In this document: positions 51,638 through 60,608 of the stretch, in pieces
How positions within the stretch are numbered: the first letter of the stretch is position 1
Layout: the number at the start of each line of letters is the position of its first letter
Assembly (NCBI GenBank): GCA_016125185.1
Contig: WGMG01000006.1
Location: 1,054,001 to 1,118,000, forward strand
Length of the DNA: 64,000 nucleotides
From: Armatimonadota bacterium
Lineage (GTDB): Bacteria; Armatimonadota; Fimbriimonadia; Fimbriimonadales; Fimbriimonadaceae
Direction: 5' to 3'
Program-made: the position numbers and the translations under genes
The notes under the pieces: generated by a model
Databases searched by the model: none
What the model was told of the DNA's origin: nothing
Seen by the model: only the letters and a program-made list of their open reading frames with translations

Positions 51638-53464
51638 CTACTTCGCCATCTGATAGAACCTGATGAAGCTGGCGTTCTTGCCGCCCTGCTCGACGCTGAT
51701 CGTGGCCTTCTGGAAGTCGGCGGCGGTTGCCTCCTGGATCTTGCAGAACTTGTTCGGGTTGCGGTCGGCGATGGGGAACCAGTCGCTTTGAACCTGAATC
51801 ATGATGCGATGGCCCTTCTTGAAGGTGTGCATCGTCTCATTCATCTTGAAGGCGACCTTGGTCACCTCGCCAGGCGTGATCGGCTTGGGGTTCGAGAAGC
51901 TGTCGCGGAACTTGCATCGGAAGATGTCACTTCTGACCATCATTTGGAAGCCGCCTAGCTTCTTGTTCGGGTCGGTAGCGGATACGTCTTCGCTATCCTG
52001 CGGATACTCATCGATCACCTTCACGACGAGGTCACAGTCGGTTCCCGTGGTCTTGATGAACATGTTCGCGTCGATCTTGCCGACGATCTGCGTGTCGCGG
52101 TCCAGGACCGCCGACCGGTAGGTCAGCACGTCTGGGCGAGTCTCGAAATAGCGCTGGTCGTAGATGAGCCAGTCACGCGGCGCGTTGCGGCTTTCGTTGT
52201 AGTTGGCCAGGTACGGCGTCGGGTTCGACGGATCGTTTTCATACGACGACTCGCTCGATGCGCCATCAGGTACCGACGTCAGCATCTTGTTCGCCCCTAG
52301 ATACAGCGAGAATGGCGAAAGGTTCTTGGGCGGCCACACGTCGAATTGGTGCCATTTATTGGCCCCGGTTTCGAAGATGTTAGCCTCGGCGGGAGCGGGG
52401 ATGTTCTTGTTGTTGAGGTACTTCTCGAAGAAGGGAAACTCGATGTGCTCCTGGTAGTAGTCGCCAGTGTTGGAGCCGAACGACACTTCGCCGAGCACGT
52501 CTCCGGTGCGAGTGAAACCGCCGTGATACCACGGGCCCATCACAATGAAGTTGGGTGTCTTGTTATATTTCTCGCCCGCCTGATACAGGTTGAGCGCGCC
52601 CCACATGTCTTCCTTGTCGAAGAATCCGCCGACGGTAAGCACGGCGCAATGGACGTCCTTAAAGTGATCGGGCAGAGATCGGTCCTTCCAGTACTGATCA
52701 TAGGTGTCATGCGAGACCATCTCGTTCCAGTAGGGAATCAGGCCGCGGTAGTACTTCTTTTCGAGGTCGGCGATGGGGCCGGCGTCCAGATAGAACTGGT
52801 ACCCGCTCTTGCCTTCGCGGTCGATGACCGGTCGTTGGCCACCCCGGGGAACGTCGAAGAAGGTCGAGAAGTCGAACGACTCTTGCAGATACAGCGCGCC
52901 GTTATGGTGGCAGTCATCGCCGATGAACCAGTTGCTGACCGGAGCCTGAGGTGAAACCGCCTTGAGCGCCGGATGGGTGTGGATGGCCCCGACGCCCGCA
53001 TAGAAGCCAGGATACGAGATGCCCCAAAGGCCGATGTTGCCGTTGTTTTTGGGCACGTTCTTGACCAGGAATTCGCAGGTGTCCCACGTGTCAGTAGCTT
53101 CGTCGACCTTCTCTTTGCCTGTCTTCATCGGTCGAACGTTGACAAAGTCACCCTCGCTCTTGCCCTTGCCGCGCACGTCCTGATAGACGTAGATGTAGTT
53201 CGCTTCGGCCATCCATTTGTTGCGGATTCGCGGTCCACCTTGAAGCGAGCCAGCCCCATAGCATGTGCGCTCCATGATCATCGGCGACTTGCCGTCAAGC
53301 GCCTTTGGCACCCAGGCGATGGTGTATAGCTTCACGCCATCGCGCATGGGGATGTTGTACTCGTAGCCTTCGTACTGGTCGCGGTAGTTGGGCCGCTGTT
53401 GCCGCTGAGCGCAAGCGGAAGAAACGATTACTAAAGTCGCGAATGCTAAGGAGAACGGTTTCAC
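51638..53464 (-). CDS. CocE/NonD-family serine hydrolase, exported
   Basis: 608 aa with a signal peptide (MKPFSLAFATLVIVSSACAQ). N-terminal alpha/beta-hydrolase: MRDGVKLYTIAWVPK, YIYVYQDVRGKGKSEG, and nucleophile elbow GLWGISYPGFYAG (Ser about 150). A C-terminal jelly-roll (about 390-600; VLTYRSAVLDRDTQIVGKID, HRIMIQVQSDWFPIADRNP) completes the X-Pro dipeptidyl-peptidase/alpha-amino-acid-ester hydrolase architecture. The natural substrate may be a peptide or ester; not determinable. Confidence 0.88.
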   Translation of the reverse strand: MKPFSLAFATLVIVSSACAQRQQRPNYRDQYEGYEYNIPMRDGVKLYTIAWVPKALDGKSPMIMERTCYGAGSLQGGPRIRNKWMAEANYIYVYQDVRGKGKSEGDFVNVRPMKTGKEKVDEATDTWDTCEFLVKNVPKNNGNIGLWGISYPGFYAGVGAIHTHPALKAVSPQAPVSNWFIGDDCHHNGALYLQESFDFSTFFDVPRGGQRPVIDREGKSGYQFYLDAGPIADLEKKYYRGLIPYWNEMVSHDTYDQYWKDRSLPDHFKDVHCAVLTVGGFFDKEDMWGALNLYQAGEKYNKTPNFIVMGPWYHGGFTRTGDVLGEVSFGSNTGDYYQEHIEFPFFEKYLNNKNIPAPAEANIFETGANKWHQFDVWPPKNLSPFSLYLGANKMLTSVPDGASSESSYENDPSNPTPYLANYNESRNAPRDWLIYDQRYFETRPDVLTYRSAVLDRDTQIVGKIDANMFIKTTGTDCDLVVKVIDEYPQDSEDVSATDPNKKLGGFQMMVRSDIFRCKFRDSFSNPKPITPGEVTKVAFKMNETMHTFKKGHRIMIQVQSDWFPIADRNPNKFCKIQEATAADFQKATISVEQGGKNASFIRFYQMAK

Positions 53465-53606
53465 TGAGGGGAATCTTACAGGATTTGGCCCTCGAGGTGG
53501 TGCAAGAATTCAACTTTCGGCCTCGTCGGACGTATGTTCAAATGGGACCGTCGGCGAAAGAACCGACAGCCGATGAGTTCGCGCAACACCTATACTGGAG
53601 CCAATC

Positions 53607-54764
53607 ATGATGCTGATTCTCGCCGTCGCGATGCAGATTTCCAACCCGCCTGCCGTTCAGAAAGCGGAAGGTGCGGTGTTCGCAGTCAACACGCCTGACC
53701 AACGCGCTTACGGCTTTGCGATCGGGAACGGCAAGTACTTGATGACCTGCGATTATGTGGTCGGCTCGGACTCCAAGATTACGATCCACGACGGAAAGAA
53801 CAAGGACTTCTTTGGCTACCTCGTCTTTCATGATGCGAAGATGAATGTGGCGGTGTATCGGATGGACCACACGGTTTCTCGTTCCTTAACGATTTCCGCC
53901 GAACCGCTTCCCGTCGGTAAACGGTTCTACGCGATCGGGGGTGGGTTTACGTTTCAAAGCACCCTCAGCGGCATTCGCCAGGATAATGGCCGATCGATTA
54001 TTCAAATCAAAGAGCCGATTGGGCCTCAGCTACCCGGCATCCCGATCCTCGATGCGAAAGGAATCGTACTCGGCATGGTTCAGCCGATCAAGACAGATTC
54101 TGACAAGAGCGACTATGGCTTGGCGGCCTCCGACCTTGACAAGGTTCTCCGTCAAAACGCTGGTCCCGCCCAACCGACCACGTTTGTCGGTAAGCTTGGT
54201 CGGGTCGCCGAGGCCACCCGCGTGGCCGAATTGCCCGATCTAGACTCCCGAACCTATTTCGTGGCCAGCCAAGGGCAGTACCTCGTGGTCGACGACTACA
54301 ACAACGAGTTCATGAAGGTTCTCCTGCCGAACGGCACGTACGGCTACATCTTGGCCGCTATGGTGACGATCGAGAGTCCTACGCTGACGATGGGCACTCC
54401 GGGCGTGGCGAACGGGTACGAGGTCCTGCGGGTGGTGAACACGTTTGATGCGTCAACGCTCCACGCAACGACAAATGAGGCCGATTGGCGCAAGGAATGC
54501 GCCCGGTTTGTGGCTTTGGTGTTCTCGACGGCGGGGCGAGAAATCTCAAACGACCTCGACGTTCAGCTCGACATCGGGCACGACGTGCCAACGGCGGACG
54601 ACCTTCAAGCCGGTGATCGGCTGTACTTCGGGCAGAAAGGAAAGTTGATGGCGGCGATCTACCTCGGCAACGACCAGTACATCTCGGTTGGTCGAGATGG
54701 GAAGCTGGTCAAGGCGAACTTTTCGGGCGACTCAGCCAAGCCGTACTTTGCCGCTCGGCATTAG
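53607..54764 (+). CDS. Trypsin-like plus NlpC/P60-like protein, catalytic residues lost
   Basis: 385 aa with a short N-terminal hydrophobic segment. Residues ~20-190 resemble a DegP/S1C fold but lack the triad: the His of TNAHVVG is Tyr (TCDYVVG), the Asp of NDLAVLKI is Asn (MNVAVYRM), and GNSGGP reads LPGIPIL. Then comes an SH3-like region (about 200-255, NEFMKVLLPNGTYGYILAAM) and an NlpC/P60-like domain (about 285-385; KECARFVALVFSTAG keeps Cys, but the HVGIYLG His reads AAIYLG and the later His is missing). So both domains look like pseudo-enzymes, perhaps a cell-wall binding or scaffold protein. Confidence 0.6.
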   Translation: MMLILAVAMQISNPPAVQKAEGAVFAVNTPDQRAYGFAIGNGKYLMTCDYVVGSDSKITIHDGKNKDFFGYLVFHDAKMNVAVYRMDHTVSRSLTISAEPLPVGKRFYAIGGGFTFQSTLSGIRQDNGRSIIQIKEPIGPQLPGIPILDAKGIVLGMVQPIKTDSDKSDYGLAASDLDKVLRQNAGPAQPTTFVGKLGRVAEATRVAELPDLDSRTYFVASQGQYLVVDDYNNEFMKVLLPNGTYGYILAAMVTIESPTLTMGTPGVANGYEVLRVVNTFDASTLHATTNEADWRKECARFVALVFSTAGREISNDLDVQLDIGHDVPTADDLQAGDRLYFGQKGKLMAAIYLGNDQYISVGRDGKLVKANFSGDSAKPYFAARH

Positions 54765-54867
54765 GAACGGCGTCGTTTCTTAGTCCGTGCTTAACACAAC
54801 CACGTGGAACACTCAGCAGAGTCTTAAGCATGTGCCGGGCCACGCGCCTAGACGAACAGACCGGCAC

Positions 54868-55440
54868 CTAGTTCAAGCCGCAGGTAGAACTAACAACTAT
54901 GACTGAATACGATTCAGCAAAGATTGATGTTGCCTACGAGAGGTATGACAAAGAGGTTCGAGCCGGGAATTATGATTCGGCGGGCGAAGAATTGTTGGCT
55001 ACTCTCGTGTCGATTGGAGGTTGTGGCGAAATTGCACTGGAAAGGCTCCGAACAACGAAAGTCTTCGTCGAAGGGTATCTATACATATTTCTTATGCTCG
55101 TAGATGACGATCGGTTTATTGGCGAATTTTCGAAATACTTCAACCACCCAAATAGCGACATAATTGCAGCCACATTTAAGGCCCTTGCGCAAAGGGCACA
55201 GGCTAGCGACCAGGTTTTGGAGCAGGCTTGTAGCGTGATGCTTTGGTCACAAAGGTCCGAACTATGCAATATATCAGCGATTGTGACGTTCCAAAAACTG
55301 AATTTGAGTGTTCCAAGTTTCCTCGCATCGCTAGGCCCAAATTCTTCGCAGCTGCGAAGTGAGCTTAAAGCATCTGGATTACCAATAGTCCAAAACAAGC
55401 GATTCACTTGGTGATCCAAGTGGACCTTAGGTTTAACTAG
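54868..55440. repeat. Imperfect inverted repeats around a single gene
   Basis: Left 54868-54885 (CTAGTTCAAGCCGCAGGT) and right 55424-55440 match as inverted copies with one gap and a few changes. The left copy resembles part of the island repeat (about 14 of 19 with 47878-47896). They flank the AT-rich gene at 54899; this could be a small cassette or coincidence. Confidence 0.35.
54899..55414 (+). CDS. Hypothetical helical protein, HEAT-like
   Basis: 171 aa. Helix pairs (AGEELLATLVSIGGCGEIAL, YLYIFLMLVDDDRF, IAATFKALAQRAQASDQVL) look like HEAT/ARM-type immunity or adaptor proteins; no motif supports a function. It is more AT-rich than its neighbours and isolated, so it may be acquired. A perfect 7-bp hairpin (55405-55422) overlaps the stop codon. 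Confidence 0.55.
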   Translation: MTEYDSAKIDVAYERYDKEVRAGNYDSAGEELLATLVSIGGCGEIALERLRTTKVFVEGYLYIFLMLVDDDRFIGEFSKYFNHPNSDIIAATFKALAQRAQASDQVLEQACSVMLWSQRSELCNISAIVTFQKLNLSVPSFLASLGPNSSQLRSELKASGLPIVQNKRFTW

Positions 55441-55500
55441 CCGGCACTCCGAAAATGAGGCTCACAAGGCACCTAAACATGCCACGACAGCTAGTTGGCA

Positions 55501-56253
55501 CTAGCTGATGTACGAGCCATTCTGCATCAGCAATCGCTCGGTCCAGCGCTCGATGAGGTGCATATTTGGTTCGTCGACTTCGCCATCCTTATACCGGCGG
55601 ATGAACGCTAGCAGGGTAGTGCCCTCGATATTCATCACGAAGCTGGGGATATGGGACCCTGACCCAATCAGGATTTGGGTCATTGGGTCCGTCCGAATAA
55701 GCTCGACACTCTCAAATCCGACTTCGCGGATTGAGTTGTTGAACCATGTCAGCGGCTGGTGATTGAACTCGCCCGTTTTGGTGTTGAGGGTCCACACGTA
55801 GTGGTTGTCCTCCAGGAAATAGTGCCCGGCGAGAATGGACGGCAAGCCGGGCATGTCTGCAACGATTCTGCTTCGATCGAGGCAAGGGAAATAAGTGGAA
55901 CCCTCCAGGTCCTTCAGGTGAACGGCAGTCACATGCTGGTCGATTTGCGACCGGCGCACGATGTAGAACATCGGGACTCCATCATTTGTGCACGTAAACG
56001 CGCAAGCCTCACGATTGCAGAAGACCAAGTTCGTATAGCGAGGCACGATCAACACCGCCGCGTGGTCCGACTTTCGAACCAATACGGTATCCGGCACCTT
56101 GCCATGCTCGACGGAAGTCCAGGCGTACCCCTCGGGTGCGTCCCATTGACCCGCTCCCCACGGAGCGAACCGCGGCGATCCGTCCAAAATCGACTGGAGC
56201 CTCAGCTCCTGCGATTTCGTCATGAATTTCGAACTCAGTACATTCGAATGCAT
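55501..56253 (-). CDS. Hypothetical protein
   Basis: 250 aa, soluble, alpha/beta composition (VLVRKSDHAAVLIVPRYTNLV, GVPMFYIVRRSQIDQHVTAV, FLEDNHYVWTLNTKTGEF). No domain recognised. Divergent from the ABC transporter operon, with a perfect palindrome (CATTCGAATG) at its start. A hairpin (55489-55506, 7-bp arms) overlaps the stop codon but lacks a T-run. Confidence 0.6.
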   Translation of the reverse strand: MHSNVLSSKFMTKSQELRLQSILDGSPRFAPWGAGQWDAPEGYAWTSVEHGKVPDTVLVRKSDHAAVLIVPRYTNLVFCNREACAFTCTNDGVPMFYIVRRSQIDQHVTAVHLKDLEGSTYFPCLDRSRIVADMPGLPSILAGHYFLEDNHYVWTLNTKTGEFNHQPLTWFNNSIREVGFESVELIRTDPMTQILIGSGSHIPSFVMNIEGTTLLAFIRRYKDGEVDEPNMHLIERWTERLLMQNGSYIS

Positions 56254-56280
56254 TGGGTTCAGTATAAATTTGACTTATGC

Positions 56281-56290
56281 CAAACGTTTG
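56281..56290. promoter_or_regulatory. Palindrome in the ABC transporter promoter region
   Basis: CAAACGTTTG, a perfect 10-bp palindrome with the central CG typical of LacI/CcpA-type operators, lies 98 bp before the permease ATG and 28 bp from the divergent start at 56253. A TTGACT -35-like hexamer ends at 56276. The regulator is not identified. Confidence 0.4.
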
Positions 56291-56387
56291 AAATTTGGGC
56301 CTTTCCCGGTAAGAAACAAGCATTCCTCCCTGGGGAATCGTTGAAATTCAAGCCTTTCGAGTGTAAGATGGGCATTCCTAAGACGCC

Positions 56388-57272
56388 ATGAAGCACAAGT
56401 TTCGTGAGAACCTGACCGGCTACCTTTTCATTTCGCCCTGGCTCATTGGATTCTTTGTGTTCACGCTGTACCCGTTCTGCCAGTCGTTCTATCTCAGCCT
56501 CACGCGATACAACATCATCCAGGATCCGAAGTTCATCGGCCTGGCCAACTACCGCATGATGCTGTTCCAGGACGACTTGTTTTGGAAGTCGCTTTGGGTG
56601 ACGATCAGGTTCGCGCTCGTCTCGGTACCGGTGGTGCTCGTGACCGGCGTTTTGCTGGCGCTTCTGCTCAACATCAACGTCAAGGGCATGACGGTCTTCC
56701 GCACCATCTTCTACCTGCCGTCCATCGTTCCCGCCGTCGGCACCACCGCGATCTTTATGTGGATTCTGAACCCACAGGTCGGCCTGGTCAACAAGATTCT
56801 CGCTTGGTTCGGCGTGCAGGGTCCGGTTTGGCTGAACGACCCGCAGTGGTCGATGTGGAGCCTGGTGCTGATGGCGATGTGGGGCGCGGGAGGATCGATG
56901 GTGATCTACCTGGCTGGCCTCAAGGACATCCCGCAATACCTCTATGAAGCGGCGACTCTGGACGGCGCAAGTTCGCTCACCAAGACGCGCGTCATCACCT
57001 TGCCCATGCTCTCGCCAGTGATCTTCTTCAACCTGGTGATGGGCGTTATCAGCACATTTCAATACTTCACGCAGGCGTTCATGATCTCGAATGGGTCGGG
57101 CGGACCGGAAGACAGCACGCTGTTCTATGCCCTTTACATGTTCCAGCGGAGTTGGAAGTACCTCGACCTCGGCTACGGAAGCGCGATGGCGTGGGTGCTG
57201 TTCGTGATCATCGTGGCGATCACGACCGTGATCTTCCGAACTCAGCGAAAGTGGGTGCACTATGGACGCTAA
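56388..57272 (+). CDS. Sugar ABC transporter permease (MalF/UgpA type)
   Basis: 294 aa with six TM helices and the EAA loop EAATLDGASSLTKTRVITLP that docks to the ATPase. N-terminus FRENLTGYLFISPWLIGFF is typical of carbohydrate uptake family 1. It overlaps the binding-protein gene by 11 bp. No ATPase is encoded here; as in many such systems a shared MsiK/MalK-like ATPase elsewhere may serve. Confidence 0.95.
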   Translation: MKHKFRENLTGYLFISPWLIGFFVFTLYPFCQSFYLSLTRYNIIQDPKFIGLANYRMMLFQDDLFWKSLWVTIRFALVSVPVVLVTGVLLALLLNINVKGMTVFRTIFYLPSIVPAVGTTAIFMWILNPQVGLVNKILAWFGVQGPVWLNDPQWSMWSLVLMAMWGAGGSMVIYLAGLKDIPQYLYEAATLDGASSLTKTRVITLPMLSPVIFFNLVMGVISTFQYFTQAFMISNGSGGPEDSTLFYALYMFQRSWKYLDLGYGSAMAWVLFVIIVAITTVIFRTQRKWVHYGR

Positions 57273-58605
57273 GCGATTGATCGTACGAGTAACAGTGGTC
57301 GCCGCATTGGCGGCCGTCGGCTACGGCTTGGTGACGGCCAAGATGCCGGGTAAGACTCTGCCGGGTCGCACCAAAGTCGTGTTTTGGCACCGCTGGGGTG
57401 GCTATTGGGAGAAGATCGTCGACAAAATCGTCGATCGGTTTAACCAGTCGCAGACGGAGTACGAAGTCGTTCCCTTGTTCGTGCCGTCGTCGGGAAGCGA
57501 GACCAAGTTCATGCTCTCGACTATCGGGGGTGACCCGCCCGACGTGATGTCGATGGGTTCGGACTCGATCCCCTCCATCGCCGTTGGCGGACTGCTGACC
57601 GACCTCGAAACCCTCATGACGCCCGAGGAACGCGAGTACTTCCACCGAGTGCCGTACCCTGGCGTTCGGGAGTGCGGACAGTTCCGAGGAAAAACGTACG
57701 GCATTACGATTGGGGCCGATCTCATGGCGTACTACGTGAACGCTGACGAGCTTCGGGCTGTTGGCGCTGACCCCGACAAGCCGCCGAAGACGTTCGAGGA
57801 ACTGGTCGAGCTCGGCAAAAAGCTGACGAAAAAGGACGAGAAAGGGAACATCATCCGCATGGGCTTTAGCACTGGCGATCTGATGACTCAGTCCATCGCT
57901 TGGGGCGGAGGATTCTACGACGCCAAGACGGACAAGCTGACCATGGATACGCCCGAAAACGAGGCGGCGCTAACCGCCCTGGTGGAGCAGAGGAAGACGG
58001 TTGGGTATGAAAACGCCCAGCGGTTCTGGTCGTCGCAGAACACCGGCTCTAGCACTGGCGCATGGTCCTTCATTCCTGGCGCGGTGGCGATCACTTACGA
58101 CGGTCAATGGCGAGTGGACGAGATCCACCGAGCCAAGCCAGACATGGACTACCGAATCTGGCCATTGATCCCGCCCGCTGGCGGCAAACCGTATGCGGGC
58201 CTGCTCGGCGGAAACTACATGATCATTCCAACCTCGGCGAAGCAAAAGAAGGGGGCGTTCGAGTTCGTGAAGTTCTGGAGCGGATTGACCCACCCCGAGC
58301 GAGCGGCCGAGTTCTACAAGTGGGGTGGCTGGGTACCGCTCTCGCCGGACGTGGCCAAGGCGCCGATCTATCAGGAATTCCTGAAGGACAACCCGCAGTT
58401 TAAGACGTTCATCGACATTCTCAGCGGGCCAAACTGCCATTCCAAGCCGCCGATCGGCTACCTGCAGTACTACATGGACCAAATTTCGCGGGTCGAGGAT
58501 CAGGCGTTGCGGGGCTCGGTCACGCCCAAGCAAGCCCTTCAGCAGTTGCAAACAACCGTTGACAACGAACTTCGGAAGCGCAAGGAGCTTGGCTTTGACG
58601 ACTGA
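57262..58605 (+). CDS. Extracellular sugar-binding protein of the ABC transporter
   Basis: 447 aa. N-terminal hydrophobic segment without a lipobox (RLIVRVTVVAALAAVGYGLV), so it may stay membrane-anchored. SBP family 1 features: VVFWHRWGGYWEKIVDKIVD, GGDPPDVMSMGSDSIPSIAV, GAWSFIPGAVAITYDGQWR, AKQKKGAFEFVKFWSGLTHP. The ligand cannot be told from the sequence. Placed between the two permeases. Confidence 0.93.
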   Translation: MDAKRLIVRVTVVAALAAVGYGLVTAKMPGKTLPGRTKVVFWHRWGGYWEKIVDKIVDRFNQSQTEYEVVPLFVPSSGSETKFMLSTIGGDPPDVMSMGSDSIPSIAVGGLLTDLETLMTPEEREYFHRVPYPGVRECGQFRGKTYGITIGADLMAYYVNADELRAVGADPDKPPKTFEELVELGKKLTKKDEKGNIIRMGFSTGDLMTQSIAWGGGFYDAKTDKLTMDTPENEAALTALVEQRKTVGYENAQRFWSSQNTGSSTGAWSFIPGAVAITYDGQWRVDEIHRAKPDMDYRIWPLIPPAGGKPYAGLLGGNYMIIPTSAKQKKGAFEFVKFWSGLTHPERAAEFYKWGGWVPLSPDVAKAPIYQEFLKDNPQFKTFIDILSGPNCHSKPPIGYLQYYMDQISRVEDQALRGSVTPKQALQQLQTTVDNELRKRKELGFDD

Positions 58606-59464
58606 CGGACGGACGAGCCTACCGAAGTATCAGCGCGTGTTGGTGTACACGGTCTTGGTCCTGCTGTGCATCCCGCCCCTGCTTCCGCTCCTCTGGATGA
58701 TCAGCACATCGCTGAAGGACGACACGCAGATCTACACCACCTCGGGCACGAGCACGACCGCGTTTAGCATCACCAGTTTGATCCCGAGCCCAGTCCATTG
58801 GAGCAACTATCCGCAATCCCTGCAGTCGATGCCGTTCTTCGTGTACCTGCGCAACACGCTCATGCTATGCTTCTTGACCGTCATCGGAAGCGTGGCCAGC
58901 AGCGCGGTGGTGGCGTACGGGTTTGGTCGCATCCAGTTCAAGTATTCGGGTTTCTGGTTTGCGGTGATGCTGGCGACGATGGCCCTGCCGGGGCAGGTCA
59001 CCATGATTCCGATCTTCTCCATGTTCCGGTCGCTCGGCTGGTACGGAACCTATTTGCCGCTTGTCGTGCCAGCGTTCTTCGGTGCGCCATTCTTCATCTT
59101 CCTGCTCACGCAGTTCTACAAGACGCTTCCCACCGAATTCGCCGAATCGGCCAAGGTGGACGGAGCGAACGAATGGACGATCTTCGTCCGCCTGATTCTT
59201 CCGCTTAGCCGACCGGCGTTGGCCACCTGTGCGCTATTCGCTTTCCTGGGTGCCTGGAACGACTTCTTTGGCCCTCTACTATACATTAGTGATCCGAGTA
59301 AGTACACTTTGGCTTACGGGTTAGAGCAGTTCGTGAGTAATCACTACACGAACTGGGAACAGCTCATGGCGGCTTCGGTGATGTTCACCATTCCCATCGT
59401 GGTGTTGTTCTTCTTCGCCCAGAAAACCTTTATTCAAGGAATTGCAACGACAGGCGGCAAGTAG
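58595..59464 (+). CDS. Sugar ABC transporter permease (MalG/UgpE type)
   Basis: 289 aa with six TM helices and EAA motif ESAKVDGANEWTIFVRLILP. The TTG at 58595 is chosen because AAGGAG at 58581-58586 is 8 bp away; it then overlaps the binding-protein gene by 11 bp, the same as the previous overlap. An earlier TTG at 58559 is also in frame. The stop overlaps the following GTG by one base. Confidence 0.92.
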   Translation: MTTDGRTSLPKYQRVLVYTVLVLLCIPPLLPLLWMISTSLKDDTQIYTTSGTSTTAFSITSLIPSPVHWSNYPQSLQSMPFFVYLRNTLMLCFLTVIGSVASSAVVAYGFGRIQFKYSGFWFAVMLATMALPGQVTMIPIFSMFRSLGWYGTYLPLVVPAFFGAPFFIFLLTQFYKTLPTEFAESAKVDGANEWTIFVRLILPLSRPALATCALFAFLGAWNDFFGPLLYISDPSKYTLAYGLEQFVSNHYTNWEQLMAASVMFTIPIVVLFFFAQKTFIQGIATTGGK

Positions 59465-59991
59465 TGGGGTCGAATCAATACATTGTTCGAAGTCCGGATG
59501 GGCGGGAGTACGGTCCTGTCGATTTGGTCACGCTCCAGCAATGGGTTCAGCAGGGAAGAGTCACTCACGATACCAAAGTCCGCAACCTCGGTAACGGCAT
59601 GCTCCTGATGGCGAGCAATATGCCGGAGCTCGACGGGCATTTTGCCGCTCTTTACCCTCGCCAGCACGCGGCCATCACCTCGGGAATGCTTTACGCAGGG
59701 AACCAGGCACCCGTCGCCGATCATTGGGAGGATTACAAGTTCGTCTTCATCATGAGCGTGTTGGGGCTCGTGCTTTCGCTCGCCATTGGCTGGTTTTCGA
59801 TTGTCTTCTGCATTGTGGGAATGGTGCGGGCCTGGAAGGCAGCGAAGGAGCAGAAGCCGATGTCCGGCTTAGCGTTTACCATTGCCCTCTTTTGCATGTT
59901 CGGCGCAATTGCGATTCCGTTTCTGATGGGCTTTTGGATTGAAAGCGTCCTCAAGAGCTTTCTCCATATTGGAAAAGCGTCGGACAAATAG
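59464..59991 (+). CDS. GYF_2-domain membrane protein 1
   Basis: 175 aa. N-terminal GYF_2 module (QYIVRSPDGREYGPVDLVTL, QQWVQQGRVTHDTKVR) followed by a linker and a three-TM-helix DUF4190-like domain (FIMSVLGLVLSLAIGWFSIV, MVRAWKAAKE, ...FLMGFWIE). GTG start. Overlaps the permease stop by one base. GYF_2 domains probably bind proline-rich or unfolded segments; role unknown. Confidence 0.82.
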   Translation: MGSNQYIVRSPDGREYGPVDLVTLQQWVQQGRVTHDTKVRNLGNGMLLMASNMPELDGHFAALYPRQHAAITSGMLYAGNQAPVADHWEDYKFVFIMSVLGLVLSLAIGWFSIVFCIVGMVRAWKAAKEQKPMSGLAFTIALFCMFGAIAIPFLMGFWIESVLKSFLHIGKASDK

Positions 59992-60040
59992 GTTTTCCGG
60001 GTTTGAATCCGCGACGAAATCGTGAATAATGTTGCGGTTT

Positions 60041-60517
60041 ATGCAGTATTCCGTGCGGGGTTCCGATGGCAAGCTTTATGGTCCAGTCGACTTACAAACG
60101 ATTCAGTCTTGGATCGCGGAGGGTCGGGTAGTGGGATCGACCGAGGTCGTCGATCAGCTTTCCAATCGAACCGCACCAGCGGCGGAATTTACCGAATTTG
60201 GTATCGGTTCGGCGTCTCCTGCTGAGGCACCGCCCGCGCACTACTCGGCCTACCCACGGGCACAAGCTCAGCCAGCGGCGAATGTGAAGGTTCGTACGCG
60301 GTTGTGGGGCATTGTTGGATGGACGGTTCTAGCCGTGATCGTTTCGTTCTTTTTCAGCTTTTGGCCGATCTGGATCTGCGGTTGGAATATCGTCGATGGA
60401 TTCCGCGCTCGGGCGGCTCGCGACCCTCAAGCACCTGCGTGTATGGCGGTGGCCGTGGGGGGCTTCATGGTCATCACCCTTTGGTCGCTTATCAAGTACA
60501 AGATTGGCGCCTGGTAA
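60041..60517 (+). CDS. GYF_2-domain membrane protein 2
   Basis: 158 aa. MQYSVRGSDGKLYGPVDLQT, IQSWIAEGRVVGSTEVVDQL, a linker with AYPRA, and two TM helices (IVGWTVLAVIVSFFFSFWPI; ACMAVAVGGFMVITLW). Start at 60041 by analogy with the paralog at 60609; 60029 is an in-frame ATG. The upstream sequence GTGAATAAT is repeated before the next paralog, evidence of tandem duplication. Confidence 0.8.
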   Translation: MQYSVRGSDGKLYGPVDLQTIQSWIAEGRVVGSTEVVDQLSNRTAPAAEFTEFGIGSASPAEAPPAHYSAYPRAQAQPAANVKVRTRLWGIVGWTVLAVIVSFFFSFWPIWICGWNIVDGFRARAARDPQAPACMAVAVGGFMVITLWSLIKYKIGAW

Positions 60518-60608
60518 GTACTGAATTTCGAGAGAAGCCTAAATTGCGCTTTATTTACAATTCTTTCATCCGTATTTGCCGGACTTGCGTGAATAATAGG
60601 AGGGTTTT

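Noticed and set aside
55489-55506. Perfect 7-bp hairpin as terminator of the 55501 gene
   Set aside because: The stem overlaps the stop codon and is not followed by a T-tract on the minus strand.
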